Shown: one piece after another, positions 43,550-57,349 of the stretch | How the letters are laid out: the number at the start of each line of letters is the position of its first letter | Position numbering within the stretch: position 1 is the stretch's first letter | Notes under the pieces: model-generated | What the model was told of the DNA's origin: nothing | The model's database searches: none | What the model saw: the letters and a program-made list of their open reading frames with translations, nothing else | Translations under genes and position numbers: made by a program | Assembly (NCBI GenBank): GCA_030435675.1 | Contig: CM059621.1 | Span: 124,001 to 188,000, forward strand | DNA: 64,000 bases | Source: Steinernema hermaphroditum | Lineage: Eukaryota > Nematoda > Chromadorea > Rhabditida > Steinernematidae | Direction: 5' to 3'

Positions 43550-45147
43550 ATGGCCGCCATGGAAAGCTTCAAACGCCCGGCGCTGCCCGGTTCGCTGGTC
43601 CCGGTAAGCGGGCCGAAGCGGGCTCGCCTCGATGAGGGAGCCGTCATGCTGGCAGAAAATGCTCATCTGCCGCCCAGATCATCGAATCTGCAAGCGCCAA
43701 TTATGTGCCTATCCGGCCACGAAGGCGAAATCTACACGAGTCGCTTCAGCTCTGATGGTAGCTGTTTGGCATCTGCTGGTTTCGATCAAAAGATCTGTAA
43801 GACTCCGTCCAGCAAAATGTCTGTTTAACAACGACTTTTTTCAGTGCTATGGAACGTGTTTGGCGACTGCGAGAATTTCTCCCACTTCCGCGGCCATACC
43901 GGTGCCGTCATGGATCTCCATTTTAACGCAGACGACTCGTACGTAATCAACAAGATCATATATATCTGAAAGCTGCTTATTTAGACATCTCTTCTCATGC
44001 TCCACAGATAAGACAGTCCGTGTTTGGGACATGGAGACTGGAGTTTGTAATCGCAAGTTCAAATCGCACAAAGACATCGTCAATGCGTGCTTCCCTGCTC
44101 GGAGAGGTCCTGAGCTGGTCGTCTCAGCTTCTGACGATGGCTGTATCTTCGTGCACGACGTTAGAAAGCGGAACCCGGTCATGGAGTTCAAAGCGAAATA
44201 TCCGACAACTGCTGTTACTTTCAACGACACCACTGAACAAATCATTAGCGGGGGAATTGACAATGAGATTATTGTTTGGGATATGCGCCGTAAAGAGGCC
44301 GTATACATGCTCTCTGGACATCAAGATACGATTACGGGTCTCTCGCTGAGTCCGGATGGATCGTTTGTGCTTTCGAATTCCATGGACTGTACAGGTGAGA
44401 TTTGATAAGGATATCCCGATACATAGGTGTAAATCATACGGTTTTGGAGAATTCTGAGCACATGAATGCAACGTTTTCTGACTGTACTATTTCAGTGAAA
44501 CAATGGGACATCCGGCCATTCTGTAACTCACCCGGTCGTTGTGTTTCCACTTATGTCGGTCATCAACATAACTTCGAGAAGGTAGCCTAGCCAGAGTACG
44601 GGAGCATTCATTTTCATCACTTCATTGTTTTCAGAATCTCCTGAAATGCGCGTGGTCTCCCGATGGCAAACGAGTCGCTGCTGGATCTGCCGACCGTTTC
44701 ACGTACGTGTGGGACATCACAACACGAAGAATTATTTACAAACTGCCGGGTCACCATGGATCTGTCAACGCTGTCGACTTCCACCCCCACGAATCAATCA
44801 GTGAGTTTTTATCACTATGCTCGTTCCATTTGGAACCTTCTCGATCACTCCACAGAACACGTGTTAATCTTCCGATTCCATGGGCGTTTATAAGCTGCTC
44901 TACGTGCCGATACCAGCTAGTGCGGCTTACGATTAACGCTTAGCCGGTCGTGAGACCGATTAGATGATGTCACTCTAACGCATCTGCCCTATTTACACCT
45001 TTGGAATCGGAAATATCGATCACGCGTTACCGTACCAGCCCACCCCGAATTATTCAACGCCCTTCCCTTAACTCTCTTTCCATTTCAGTGCTGTCGGCCG
45101 GAAGCGACAAGCGCATCTACCTCGGCGAGCTGGAACCAGTCATCTAA
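43550..45147 (+). CDS. snrp-40: U5 snRNP 40 kDa WD40 protein (SNRNP40)
   Basis: Six exons, 43550-43796, 43845-43938, 43985-44394, 44496-44581, 44635-44800 and 45089-45147, join in phase to 353 residues (human SNRNP40: 357). A basic N-terminus (KRPALPG, KRARLDE) precedes SSLQ-like SNLQAPIMCLSGHEGEIY. Seven WD40 blades follow, with GH...WD signatures: FDQKILLWNVFGDC, CSTDKTVRVWD, FVHDVRKRNP, GGIDNEIIVWDMR, VKQWDIRPF, SADRFTYVWD and SDKRIYLGELEP at the end. The family-specific phrases AVTFNDTTEQIISGGIDN and RIIYKLPGHHGSVN make the identification secure. The protein sits in the U5 snRNP and tri-snRNP next to PRP8 in the nucleus. ATG 43550 is chosen over 43559 because it follows the trans-splice site directly. 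Confidence 0.95.
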
Positions 45148-46538
45148 GGGCACTCCACTGTGGCAGTCTTGTTATCTCTTTGTCCATGTTGTGTTTGTTG
45201 ATGCGCGCGATTAATGTATTGGAATGAAGAAGGCGAGGAGACCATTCGTCTTGCGGACATAAACTAGACTACAGAAGATTCAACACTCTCCACACAACTT
45301 CAACGATGACGACCGGTGATATGACTTCCTGAGCAAGAAGGACAGCGTCGATTTGAATCAATTCCACGTGCGTGCATTCGGGCACTTTGCCGATGTTTGC
45401 GAGATGCGGCTGCCGGCCTTCACTCACCATTCGAACGCTGGCGTATTCGATTATCGCGGCTGAGGTCGATGCGTGCAGAACGACACATTTTCTCGTTTCC
45501 CTCAGCGGGGAGGTGGTGACGCGGTGACGGTGAGGCGCGCAAATGCTGAGACGGGCCGAGACAGTCCGTGGTTATCTTTTCGTCGTTTTACTAGGCTATG
45601 GTGACAGAAGATTACGTCATTCTACTCTTCCGTTGGACGTTCGCACAGCGCCACACATGTTTTCGCTATCGTGTCCAGCCGACCGACCGATCGTCGAGAC
45701 TTCAAAGCGCTGAAATGGCTTGCTGTCCAAGACGCGCAGATGTGTTTTCTTTTGTGTCTAGCAACGATCTCAAAAAACGCGCGATAACAGTCTGCCGTCT
45801 AGTCTATAGTCTAGACCAGCCGCTTTTGCACATTCTGCAAGTCTTGCCGCATCATTCGAATAATATTTCAAGTGTTAGTTGGTTGCTCGTGTGGCTAGTA
45901 CCTGGTGAGTGGCGTGTTTCATATTATCTTGCTAAATTTTGGGTGCTAACTGTTCACGTGAACGGCGCTGACTGCATGATTATGTGAACGGATCTGGGCT
46001 ACGTACTATTTTTCGTTATTTATGTACATTATCGGGTTAATATTCATGACTCGGAGCGGAGCGCGCCCTCGCAGACGTGATATTTCACAATGTTTGCAGC
46101 TTTTTGCAGCACAGTAGCTTCACTGTTGCGTGGCGTGGTTGTGCACGTGCGACACATGTGAGCACAATTTTGTGCGATGGAGCGGTCATTATCTAATTAG
46201 AGAACGGTTAACCTTGACTTTTTTGATTGCGCTATTCTTGTCAGCACCTCTTCCGGTTTAGCTTTGCGTCGCTACGCGAGCATTTCGATGCTATTGGTAG
46301 AGTTGTACTAGTACTTAAGATCGTCATTAAAGACACAACTTTCATATTCGCTCGCTACAAAGCTACACTCGCGGCGATCTCAAATAGACTGTCGCTGTAC
46401 GGTCCGTTAGATAGATGTCGATCGGGCCGCAGATGTTATTGTCGATCGCGCTCTCCGGCATGCCTTTGTGAAGCCGACCGCATCCATTTGAATCGTTGCA
46501 CTGATAAAGAGAGACTCTCTTTGATCGTAAAATCATTT
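45148..46538. other. Intergenic between SNRNP40 and aspartate aminotransferase
   Basis: 1.4 kb with no supported gene, too long for a classical nematode operon gap. The 129-codon frame at 45598-45987 has no recognised features. AT-rich words near 46015 and CG-rich stretches at 46060 suggest promoter DNA for the next gene. Confidence 0.45.
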
Positions 46539-46553
46539 CAGATCCGTTCCAAG
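46530..46553 (+). promoter_or_regulatory. Probable trans-splice acceptor of got-1
   Basis: AAATCATTTCAG ends at 46541, 12 bases before ATG 46554. Confidence 0.5.
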
Positions 46554-48139
<1,586 letters not shown>

Positions 48140-48148
48140 AGGCTCACT

Positions 48149-48226
48149 TTTATTGATCTTACACTCTGTATGATATGATGAAGGTAGTGTAGACGTGGGG
48201 ATTCAAGTAAGTATGTCTAATAAAAT
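48149..48226. terminator. Crossed poly(A) signals of two convergent genes
   Basis: The plus-strand AATAAA for got-1 is at 48221-48226. The only nearby minus-strand AATAAA for the SLC17 gene (TTTATT on the plus strand) is at 48149-48154. Each signal lies on the far side of the other, so the two 3' UTRs should overlap by roughly 70-100 bases. Confidence 0.5.
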
Positions 48227-48269
48227 GCACAACTCTCTAATATAGACATTTTCATGATATGATAGATGT

Positions 48270-51200
48270 TTACTCGTCTTCTTTGGCTTTGGGTTTTGTA
48301 TCGACTTCGGATACTGGAAGTGGCGGTGCCGGGAAGGTTTTGTGCGTTTCCTTCGGCATCGCCCACTCTTGGACATCGGCAGAGCCGAAGATGGTGAAGA
48401 AGATGCCAGAGACAACGTTTAGTGCTGCCAAGAAGAGGAAGATAACGCTCCATTCGTCTTTGGTGTTCTTAAACAAGCCATATGATCTTTAGAAGTCAAG
48501 TTACGGTAGCTTACGTGCTCGATTATCATCCCGACGAAGAGAGGTGCTCCAGAACTGACGAGAACCGCCAAGAACATGGTGATGGAGTGAAGAGTGCCCG
48601 TGTGAGATGGAGCTATGCTCATCGAGCTCGTGTGCATGCCTGGGCTGACGAATGACGTGAAAATGTTCTTGAAGGTGAGCAGAGTGACGCCGAGGGCGAC
48701 GTGGTTACAGTCGGCGAAGAAGGCGAGGCCCAGGAAGCACAAGGCGATGCCTGAACTGGCGATGGACTGGAAAATGCGGGCGGAGGTGGTGTGCGAGAGG
48801 ATCTTCTCGCGTTTGAGGTAGTCGGCGATGCCGGAGGCGAGATTCTTTGTGAAGAGTTGGGCGATGTAGGGGAGCGATGTGTACAGGCCGTTCTAAAATG
48901 AATAGAGCGAAAGGATGGATAAACCACCTTTGACTACCCACCATTTGAAGGTCGGCACGTAGAACATCTCGAATGAAAGAAGCCGTATAGGACATCATGA
49001 TCTTCTGCTGCGTGATCAGCGTGATCCTGACGAGAAGAATCGCCCACACGGGGGTGGACAGCAGAGCTTGACGCCATGGAAGAGCCGTCTTCTTGTGGTT
49101 CTTCTTAACCTCCACATTCTCCATAACGTAGCATCGTTCAAGATCGCCAATACTTTTGTTCTTTTCGGCATGGTTCGACGACAGCATGAACCACCAGCCG
49201 GCCCAGGCTACGGTGAGCGTGGCGTAGAAGTAATAGACCATGGGCCATCCGCCGAACAGCTTTGAAGAACAGAGAATAGGCGTGGTGAGACCGAGAAGAA
49301 TGCCGGCGATCTGGATTCCTGAGGTATAGAGGGCGTTCATGGTGGAGCGTTCGTCGGGAACGAACCATCTTGCGCCTAGGGAATTCAGCGATGGTGCTAT
49401 GAAACCCTTAAAAGCATGGGTTATATCGGAGAGCTGTTGATTCTTACATTGCACACTCCAAGAACGAATCGGGATACGGTAAAAGCCCAGGGGTCGATGG
49501 TCGCCAGCAGGGGGGAAATGTACGTGACAATGCACATCCCCATAAGCGAGAAGAAGATGATGAGCTTTGGCCCGAACCGATCGGCCAAGTATCCAGCGGG
49601 GAGGATGGTCACCAGCGATCCGACGGAGATCGCCGAAAACATAAGGCCCTGACTATGAGAGTCCCACAGAAGGTCGCCATCGTAGCCCGATTCTGCCATG
49701 CTCCTATTGGCTTGAGTGATTGGGCAGTTGTCGGGATCGGACGCTGTCGTGTGTAGCCGCCTTTCGGAGGCTTTACTCTCGAACGCAGTGGCGTTGACCA
49801 TGCAAACGATGGTGACTCCGAGGTTGGTGCGCAGGGAGCAGGCACAAAACATCGCGAACATCATGAGGAGCACGATGCGGAGACGAACCGATTTGACGGT
49901 GAAGAGCGCTGGCCGCTAAAATGGTGATGATGAATTGGATATTAGAGGTGCTTTCAGGTTGACCGGGATGAGTTTCCGGTACCCTTCTAAGTGAGGATTT
50001 TCTGCATTTGACCCTCTGGAGGTTAAGCAAAGAACCTGCTCCTTATTCGATGGTAATCCATGGTATTTTAGATGCCCTTACCGCTGACTTTAGGTCAGCT
50101 TAGGTCATGATGAATAGCCTCATACACATAAGACTGAATCCAACTAAAGAGTTGCCTTGCCGTTCACCCCTTTTGTTTCACAGCTTTGGACACCGCTTTT
50201 CCCTTTGTAGAGATATGCCCTTTAGTTCCTAGGAACCGATGGTATTTTAGATGTCCTTACTGCTGACTTTAGGCCACATGGCGATACTCTTGCAAGGCCA
50301 CCTAAAGACATGTTGAACAGCCGGACACACATAAAGATTAAACCCAGCAAAAGAGTTCCCGATCATCCTATTCTTTCAGAGCTTTGGACAACGTTTTCAC
50401 TGAAAACCCCGAACTCCATCCCTCGTCAATTTGACGCGTTGGCGCCCACGTTTCTCGTTCTACGACCTCATGTGTTTTCAGCATTTACGTACGTCAAAGA
50501 TGCGCTCATATCTTGTTTTTCGGCAACATGGATTTAGATACATGACTCATACAGTGATATATGCTTTTTACTATTAATATATGAAGGGAGTACTATCGGA
50601 AGAAAATGGTCTTAACTCTTCACAGAACGAACTAATTTAAATCTCTATTTTCAATCGGAAACGGCACCAAGTTATAAGCAAAACATCAGCAATAAAATTA
50701 TAATGGATTTCATAAGTGCAAGGACAGGGTCGACATCAAAATCCTGTGCAGTATTCCCTAGTTATCTGCATAAATAGACTGCTGGTTTAGGGTGATTCCT
50801 ACATGATTAAACACGGCGGTGGCTCTGTAACAGTGGTGATTGACATCCGGCGGTCCGGGATCCTGAAATCGCATTGGGTCCTGGACGGATAACAAAACCC
50901 TATAAATTCTACATCTGATAGTGTCCTTGGTCTAGTGCTAGCGTAAATCGGTAACTGAAACTTTACGTAGAGGGCACGGTCGCCATTGTAGTTCTAACCA
51001 ATACGTCACCAATAAAATTGAAATGAATTTCACAAGTGCAAAGACAGGATCCACATCAAAATCCTGTGAAAGTATTTCTTAGTTATCTGCATAAACAGGA
51101 CACTGTTTTAGGCTGCTTCCAAATCGTTTTACATAGCTCATCCTAATCTTAAAATCTCTTGTGTAACATCAGGTTTTCGCCGAAGTGACAATCCCTAGAC

Positions 51201-52870
51201 TGACCAACTCATTCATTATGAGCAGCACCATCTTTGATTCAATGCCATGAATGTTTACGATTCTGTTCTATGCATAATTACTGAGTCACCTAAGTGGAAA
51301 GAAAACATGTTTACACTTCTTGTTGGCGAGGCCTTTCACAAGGAAGTGAATGGCAAACTTGTATTGCAAATAATGTAGGAAAATACGACTTGGTTCATTG
51401 GAGAATTCGAGATTTCACTGGCCTTTCTATGGACTAAAGTGAGCCACACTAGTCCCATTCAGAACGGTTTGCATCCCAAATGATTCATAACAATGACACT
51501 TATGAAAATGCTGGATTCGCATTATTTGAATTCATGTACCGTAATTGGAAAATGCAATTTTTGGAAATGCTAATTTGTCCATTGATGACTCATTTTCCGA
51601 CTTGAACGAGCTGTCACAAAACGACCATTCCAGACAGTCACAAAAATCTGCTGCTTTTGTGACCGAAAATTGTGGTCATGGGAATTACATTTTACTGCAA
51701 AAAGCGTATTTCTTCTACCGAAAAACCCTTCATCCTCCTGTTTTAGGTGAACATTAGCATGTTCCGTTTTGGAGGGCCCCGTTTGTAGTGTTTACCAAAC
51801 ATTAACCAGTCCGATCGAAGTGGGCGAGACAGCGATGTTTTTGCTACGTCACGTGTGACATTCAACTGGTAAACATCATCAGCATAGGCCTGACTTTCTA
51901 AAACTGCCATCCCTGCTGTATAGTGAACTCGACATCAGGGCCCTCTTCTTCATTTTGGTTAATAGTTACTGCTGTGCCGAGAAACACACCTGTTCATGCT
52001 TATCAATCACCTTACTGTCAAAGGGCATCCCCTAAGAGATGTAGCAGCTGTTTTTCTGTCTATCTGTTGCAAAACTCAAAACATAAGACAGCTCACATCC
52101 GAGCAGCATTTAAAAGCGAGATGATTGAACTTTTCCTTTTTGCCAAGACATCTACATTAAGACATATCAATATAGAGTGTTTGGTGCTATATATATTTGG
52201 AGCTAATCTGGTCGGGAGACTCTCAAAACAGCGGATTTCGGATACACATTTGACATCCATCATTGACAACAGTTGCTTTTCCTGGCCACCCGTGACAACA
52301 CCACATTTCTGCACAGACAGATCGCCACATAAGTGAATATTAGCCTTGAGAAACAATGTGGTTTTAATGGACTCCGACGAGAAGACCCACATAAGCTATC
52401 GATCTATCTGATGCCATATGGTAGCTATAGAAAATCTTATTGCTAGATTTTTCGAAATGGGCTTTACAATATTGAAAGAGAGTATTTTTGATCAAGATTG
52501 ACAAAAAGCTGGTCTAAATAATGATGTCTCAATTGGCCTAGCCTTTGTTATAAGGATGCATCGGTTGAAGCCAAAATTTCTGTAGAAACAGGAAACATGA
52601 AAAACTTTAATTTAAAAATCTGTCCTACCCAAGGAATGTCTTCAATGTAAGGAGCTTCTATATGTCACAATTATCATCGATAGGTCTTTTGCTGATCGTT
52701 TGCTTATTTTTATAATTCTCGTTGTCCCTCTAGGATCTACATTTTTTGAAAAGTCTTACCTCAACCCTGACGGTATCCTTCTGACTGTCCGCTTCCATCG
52801 CGAGTAGCGCTTCGTGCTGCTGATCAAATGGCGGTGGCGGCGACGCCGGCGGTGATTGTGGCATCGTCAT
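48270..52870 (-). CDS. SLC17-family anion/phosphate/glutamate transporter
   Basis: Five exons on the minus strand, 52870-52760, 49915-49448, 49406-48942, 48892-48515 and 48467-48270, join in phase to 539 residues. A Pro-rich cytosolic N-terminus (PPASPPPPF) is followed by twelve hydrophobic segments of the major facilitator superfamily. SLC17 landmarks: CSLRTNLGVTIVCMVNAT at the end of helix 1, a large loop with N-glycosylation sites (NAT, NRS), GYLADRFGPK between helices 2 and 3, GARWFVPDERSTMNALYTSG, GGWPMVYYFYA, and the WSVIFLFLAALNVV...QEWA end of helix 12. The family moves phosphate, glutamate or other organic anions, driven by Na+ or voltage; the substrate cannot be read here. Exon 1 is assigned because its phase, donor (GTAAGA) and position fit; it lies 2.8 kb upstream across a repeat-filled intron and directly follows a TTTTTATTGACAG trans-splice acceptor. 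Confidence 0.9.
50060..50396. repeat. Tandem duplicate in SLC17 intron 1
   Basis: Units at 50060-50200 and 50239-50396 share, in order, ATGGTATTTTAGATG, CTTAC, GCTGACTTTAGG, ACACATAA, AAAGAGTT and AGCTTTGGACA. Divergence is moderate and neither unit is coding. Confidence 0.65.
50683..51120. repeat. Second direct repeat pair in SLC17 intron 1
   Basis: Segments 50683-50800 and 51003-51120, 320 bases apart, share CAATAAAATT, AATGGATTT / AATGAATTT, AAGTGCAA, GACAGG, CACATCAAAATCCTGTG, AGTTATCTGCATAAA and GTTTTAGG/GGTTTAGG. Non-coding. Confidence 0.65.
51121..52740. other. Remainder of SLC17 intron 1
   Basis: AT-rich; open frames such as 51545-51757 and 51923-52336 have no recognised motif and sit inside the intron on the opposite strand. 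No RNA gene seen. Confidence 0.4.
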
Positions 52871-52892
52871 CGTCCTTCTGTCAATAAAAAAC
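52871..52892 (-). promoter_or_regulatory. Probable trans-splice acceptor of the SLC17 gene
   Basis: On the minus strand TTTTTATTGACAG ends at 52878, seven bases before ATG 52870. Confidence 0.5.
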
Positions 52893-53306
52893 GCTATGCA
52901 AATGAGAAGGTGTGGAGGGCCGGCTCCGAAGATCGGCTTCAATCGCGACACGGACACCACGACAACAACACGACGGTGTTGTTCTCAGCCGGATGGCGTG
53001 ACGTCGCCGGCGTTGATCAGCCACTCAGCCGAGGGATATCACAACACCTTGTCTCTGCTGTCGTCGCTGAGTGCTCGAGCACGACGGGTCCTGCCCAACG
53101 GACTGACTCGACGAGTGAGCCAATTAGGACGACGGTCGGTAGGCCGGCTGAGTAAGCGCCATGCGCGCGGATTTTCATAGAACAGAGCTAGGCGTGAGCT
53201 AGACCTATTAGATGGATACAACACAATGAATACATTAGATGGTTCAATTTAGAGATAAGAGGCGAGAGACAAAAGAAAATAAATCCTGATACCTACAGAA
53301 TGAATT

Positions 53307-53352
53307 TTTTTATTTTTTTTTATTTTTTTTTTTATTTATTTTTTTTTTTTTC
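53307..53352 (+). repeat. T-rich low-complexity run
   Basis: Forty-six bases of T runs separated by single A residues, 73 bases upstream of tRNA-Glu copy 5. Confidence 0.8.
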
Positions 53353-53424
53353 TTAACTCTAAGTGAAACCTCATCAAATTGTGGAACTGAATATATTACT
53401 AGTCCGGGAAGTGTCATCCCTATG

Positions 53425-53496
53425 TCCGATGTGGTCTAGTGGTTAGGATTTGCGGCTCTCACCCGCAAGGCCCGGGTTCGATTCCCGGCATCGGAA
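53425..53496 (+). tRNA. tRNA-Glu(CTC), copy 5
   Basis: Plus-strand 72-base copy identical by eye to copies 1, 2 and 4, with discriminator A, anticodon CTC and intact T-loop. A T5 run at about 53501-53505 is the terminator. It lies 37-42 kb from the other four and in opposite orientation. Confidence 0.95.
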
Positions 53497-54707
53497 GATA
53501 TTTTTATTCTTTCTTACACTTCAATATGCTCTATTTTCAGAGAGATTTATCATCATTGCAATTCGATTACTGGAAAATTGGTTGCTGGGAATTTCCGTTT
53601 ACAAAGCTACCATGGACAGCCTCATCCCTTCAACCACACAGCTCATCTGCCTCCTGAACTGTCCAATTGCCAATTAGTTCGTTTCATTTTGACCGTAAGG
53701 TAAGGCTGAAAAACTATTCAGTCCAAAAAATGCCCTTTACAAAAAGAACTACAAAAAGGTCTCTTAAAATAAATGTTCTGGCTGATTCAGAACCTCATAC
53801 TGCCTGGGGAATCATGTCTATTTCGCACGTAAAGCTCCAAATCCATTTTGTCCAAATACGTAAAAGTGATTTTTCCAAATCTCTTTCGCAGAATGATGTC
53901 ACAGAGAACGAACGGAAATGCGTTTGCAGCGTTCGTGGAAAGGGTGTTTGGTGCCGGGGTTCGCATAAATTGTGAGCCCACAGAGTCGGATTTCCAAACA
54001 GATCGAAGGCAGAGATCGACAACAAAAAACAGGCGACCGCGTAGTGCACTGCTCTGTGGTGCCATTAGTACTCAACTATAGGTTGTAGGCGGTTGAATGA
54101 ATCATGAAGTGAGAGCCATTAGAAACACGACAACACGAAACATGAAACATTACCCTTTAGGGGACCAACCACTGTCACTTTTAGAAGAACAACAAAAGGA
54201 AGTGCTTTGTCGTTATTAGGTCAGGTCGTGAACCTCTGAACTTAATGTGTAGAATAGCACATTTCAACAGAAATGCATCAGAGAATTTATATCCAGAAGC
54301 AATTCCTTTAAACGGATAGGAAAATCTGAACAGTTTAAACAGCTTATATCTAAGCTACTTTCACAAGAAATAAGTTAACAGCCGTTGACCTGGTTCACTA
54401 TGACGACACAGAAACAGGAGCGGCAGGGGATGAATCTCCGATCCTATACGCGAAAAAACATAGCTTCTGCAGACATTGAACAGTGAATATTCAGATGGAA
54501 CGAACCTTAGACATCGAAACTTCTTCATCATGCTGCGCGCATTTGTTGTCAGTTCGCAATGGATATGAATTTGACAGATCTGTTTGTTATGCAACATTCC
54601 ACCCCTTTGCCATATGTCACATAGTGTTTCCAGTTTCCAGTTTTATCTCGTGAATCAACGGCATTACACCGTGCAACGGACCTATTACGACAAAAAAGCA
54701 ACAAATA
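53497..54707. other. Intergenic, nothing recognised
   Basis: Short ORFs on both strands at 53787-54081 overlap each other and carry no motif. Confidence 0.4.
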
Positions 54708-55120
54708 TCACATCGCTGGTCTTCTTCCTTCCTCGGCACAAGGCAAGGTGATCGAGTGGAGTACAGCGATCCCATCAGTATGTGAGGGCTTCCAAGCCGG
54801 CAAGATGTCGGTTACCGTGTACCACACCGAAGGGAGAGATCCCATGTCCGGCATGGCTAACGACGCATTTTCAGCTTGGCGACGTGGGCCAAGAGCAGAA
54901 TCCGGTGGCGGAGCGCAGTAGATGAAGTGAAGTACCATCTCATGTGTTGCTAGCGGTGGTGAGGAGCTTCGTGACCAGGGAGATGGAACTACGGCTCCCT
55001 GGTGTTCAAAGCCTTTTGGGAGCCGGGGCGATCATTGCGCCAAAAACGGCGGCCGAGAACAACCGCTCACTCAGCTCATTCGAGCGAATGAACGAATGGA
55101 CCGATCGCTGGGGTACAAAC
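54708..55120. repeat. Composite dispersed repeat
   Basis: The left part (54708-54800) has TCACATCGCTGGTCTTCTTCC and ACAGCGATCCCATCAGT, matching one arm of the fold-back at 61415-61510. The right part (55010-55120) has GGGGCGATCATTGCGCC and GGCCGAGAACAACCGCTCAC, matching 62170-62275. The same two modules in the same order near 62 kb indicate one longer repeat family, non-coding here. Confidence 0.6.
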
Positions 55121-57224
55121 GGAAGACATCCGTCACATACTAACCTAGGCAAAAGCTCATATCTATTACTTCTGTGTAATGGAAAAAGGTACGACAAAAA
55201 ATGAAGAAAATAAAAAAAACTGTAATCGGATTTGATCCCGTAGTTTTAGCTTCAGCAATGCATTTTTTCTTATTTATTTGGCCAACTGTTTTTGGGCGAA
55301 GACCAGTTTTTCAATATGAAGCCGATATTACTCTGAGCAAGGCCGAATATTATAGAGAAACGGCTAGAATACGGAAGTGAAACAGCTGAACGGGACATGC
55401 AGTGGGGCGTGCTTAACATTTTTTGTCACTAAGACTTCCACAGCGCAAAAACATGCACCGAGGTGGCACTGCTGCAGAGCAAATCTATTCACACTGGAAA
55501 ACAAACGGATTTTCTAGTCAGGATTAAGGAATGAATGAACACTAATTAGCGTTCTTGATGCTGCAAGCAACGAGAACGGGGAGTTCGAAAACATTTCTTG
55601 TGGGAAGGATTGTTTTTCGTTGGAATGCCTTGACTTACTCTCTCCGGATGCGCCCCGGAAGAGGGGTGTCTGGAAAAAGACAGCAAGCTGATTAAAACAT
55701 AGGCTTAGATCAGAGAGCATAGATCATGGATAGGATACATTTAGCGGCACGATGAGGACACTTAGCGTTAATGTGACCGCAGGAAATTACGTCGAATGTA
55801 CGTGCGAAGAAGAACGATAAGCATTAACATTATTTTGACATCAGAATCACTGGACAGTTGAAATTGTACGTAAAGCAGACCTCTCACGAACTCAAAGTCT
55901 TGAAAAGCACGAGCGACAGCTATTACTGGAAAGCACAAACATCGGTATTAATCCTGATGTTCGTGCTCAGCTTCTTGCAGTCATTCTTTGAAAAAGACGT
56001 CATCTAACGTCTGTCACAGCTTTTCATTCTATGTCTGCCGTAAGAAGATCAGTAGCAAGGGACCGGTAAGAAGATTTTGCCTACAAGGATTGTTTTTATC
56101 TATAGTTGCTCTTAAAGCTACAGTATATCGGACCAGAAGCATAGAGGAATCATTCCTGTTGCAAACCCGAAACGATACTCAGCGAGACTGTAGACGGAAG
56201 CAATTGTGGTGAGGATTTGATATAAAAGAAAGACACTTCGATTGCGAACGGCCTGGCGTGTGGTCGTACACGTAGGGCATTTAGTACAGGCATCTGTACA
56301 TCCGTTTCCTAGTATGCACCTTTAAGATTCTAATGTAAAGAACCGTTCCTAGGATCGTTGAAATTTTACAGTAGTACAAACGCTAATGCGATATCCGGGG
56401 TATTGTGTTTAAAAGAATTGAAAAGGGCTTGAACTTTGGACCCAGCTAACATAGCATGACCAAAAAAGTTTCTTTCTGATAGGGATGAAGCAAAGATTCA
56501 GGCATAATTTAAAAGCTTCGGGTTAAGTCGAATCGAGAAGAGCGACTCCGACTCCAACAAGTCACTCGAGCCTGAGTTCATTGCTTGCCTGAACCAGCCA
56601 ACGTTTCCGGACTAGAATATCCTCTGATTGTTTCCTACTTTTATAGTAGGTTGTAGGGGCGCACCTGGCACGACACCAGCCCAAATCGGAACTAGTCGAA
56701 GGCCGGATCCATTGTGAAAACTGTCATGTTGCTAGCCCGCGAAGGCACCTCACAGTTAGACAACATCACATCCTCATGATGTAGACAAACTGTCATGAAA
56801 GCATCTTCAGAGAATCTGCTACAAACATCAACACATCGCATTTATACATATATCAACAGTACACGGAAGGAGAGCCATAATTTCCTTTGTTGGCGGTCTT
56901 ACACCCCGCCTGAACCGATCGTAAACAAACTTATTTGTGCAAGCCTTCTTTATGGTTGGAAAACAAGTAATTATTATGGCATGAGTCAGCTTTCGTCTGA
57001 AAATGGAATACGAGAAACGTGCCAGGATTAGAAATCTGAGTGCGGAATAAAGACTGACAAGGGAACATTCCGAAGTGTCAGACGCCGATTGGGCTCAAGT
57101 TTAGGGATTAGTACGCCTTTAGGCGACTATTAATTCCCCAAAATATCAACGGGATTTTGGGATAGAAGCGCTTAAATCAAACTCTGTCTAATAGCGGCAT
57201 TCACGTACCGTTCGTAATGGAAAC
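55121..57224. other. Intergenic, nothing recognised
   Basis: No supported gene or RNA. Words such as GACTCCGACTCCAACAAG near 56540 resemble the GC-rich fold-back near 4455, too briefly to call. Confidence 0.4.
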
Positions 57225-57349
57225 GCCTAAATGTGTGCAAGTAGTGCACCCGGTTTGCTGTTTGGCTACAAGGCGCGGGGCCGCGGGTTCGATTCCCTGC
57301 GAATGTTTGGGTATTCCATTTAAACAGTGTTTACTTTAAACATTTAGGC
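57225..57349. mobile_element. Short inverted-repeat element with tRNA-like core
   Basis: The inverted ends are GCCTAAATGTGT and AAACATTTAGGC, with the core GGGCCGCGGGTTCGATTCCCTGCG containing a B box and a T-arm-like hairpin. The 125-base element is non-coding and the hairpin has an imperfect stem, so it is not a tRNA gene. Confidence 0.5.

Noticed and set aside
45598..45987. 129-codon ORF between SNRNP40 and got-1
   Set aside because: No motif, poor codon bias, no splice or poly(A) signals; it overlaps the likely promoter region.
57225..57349. Candidate tRNA gene from the GGGTTCGATTCCC word
   Set aside because: No acceptor, D or anticodon stems can be folded around it, and the T stem is imperfect; inverted ends fit a small element better.
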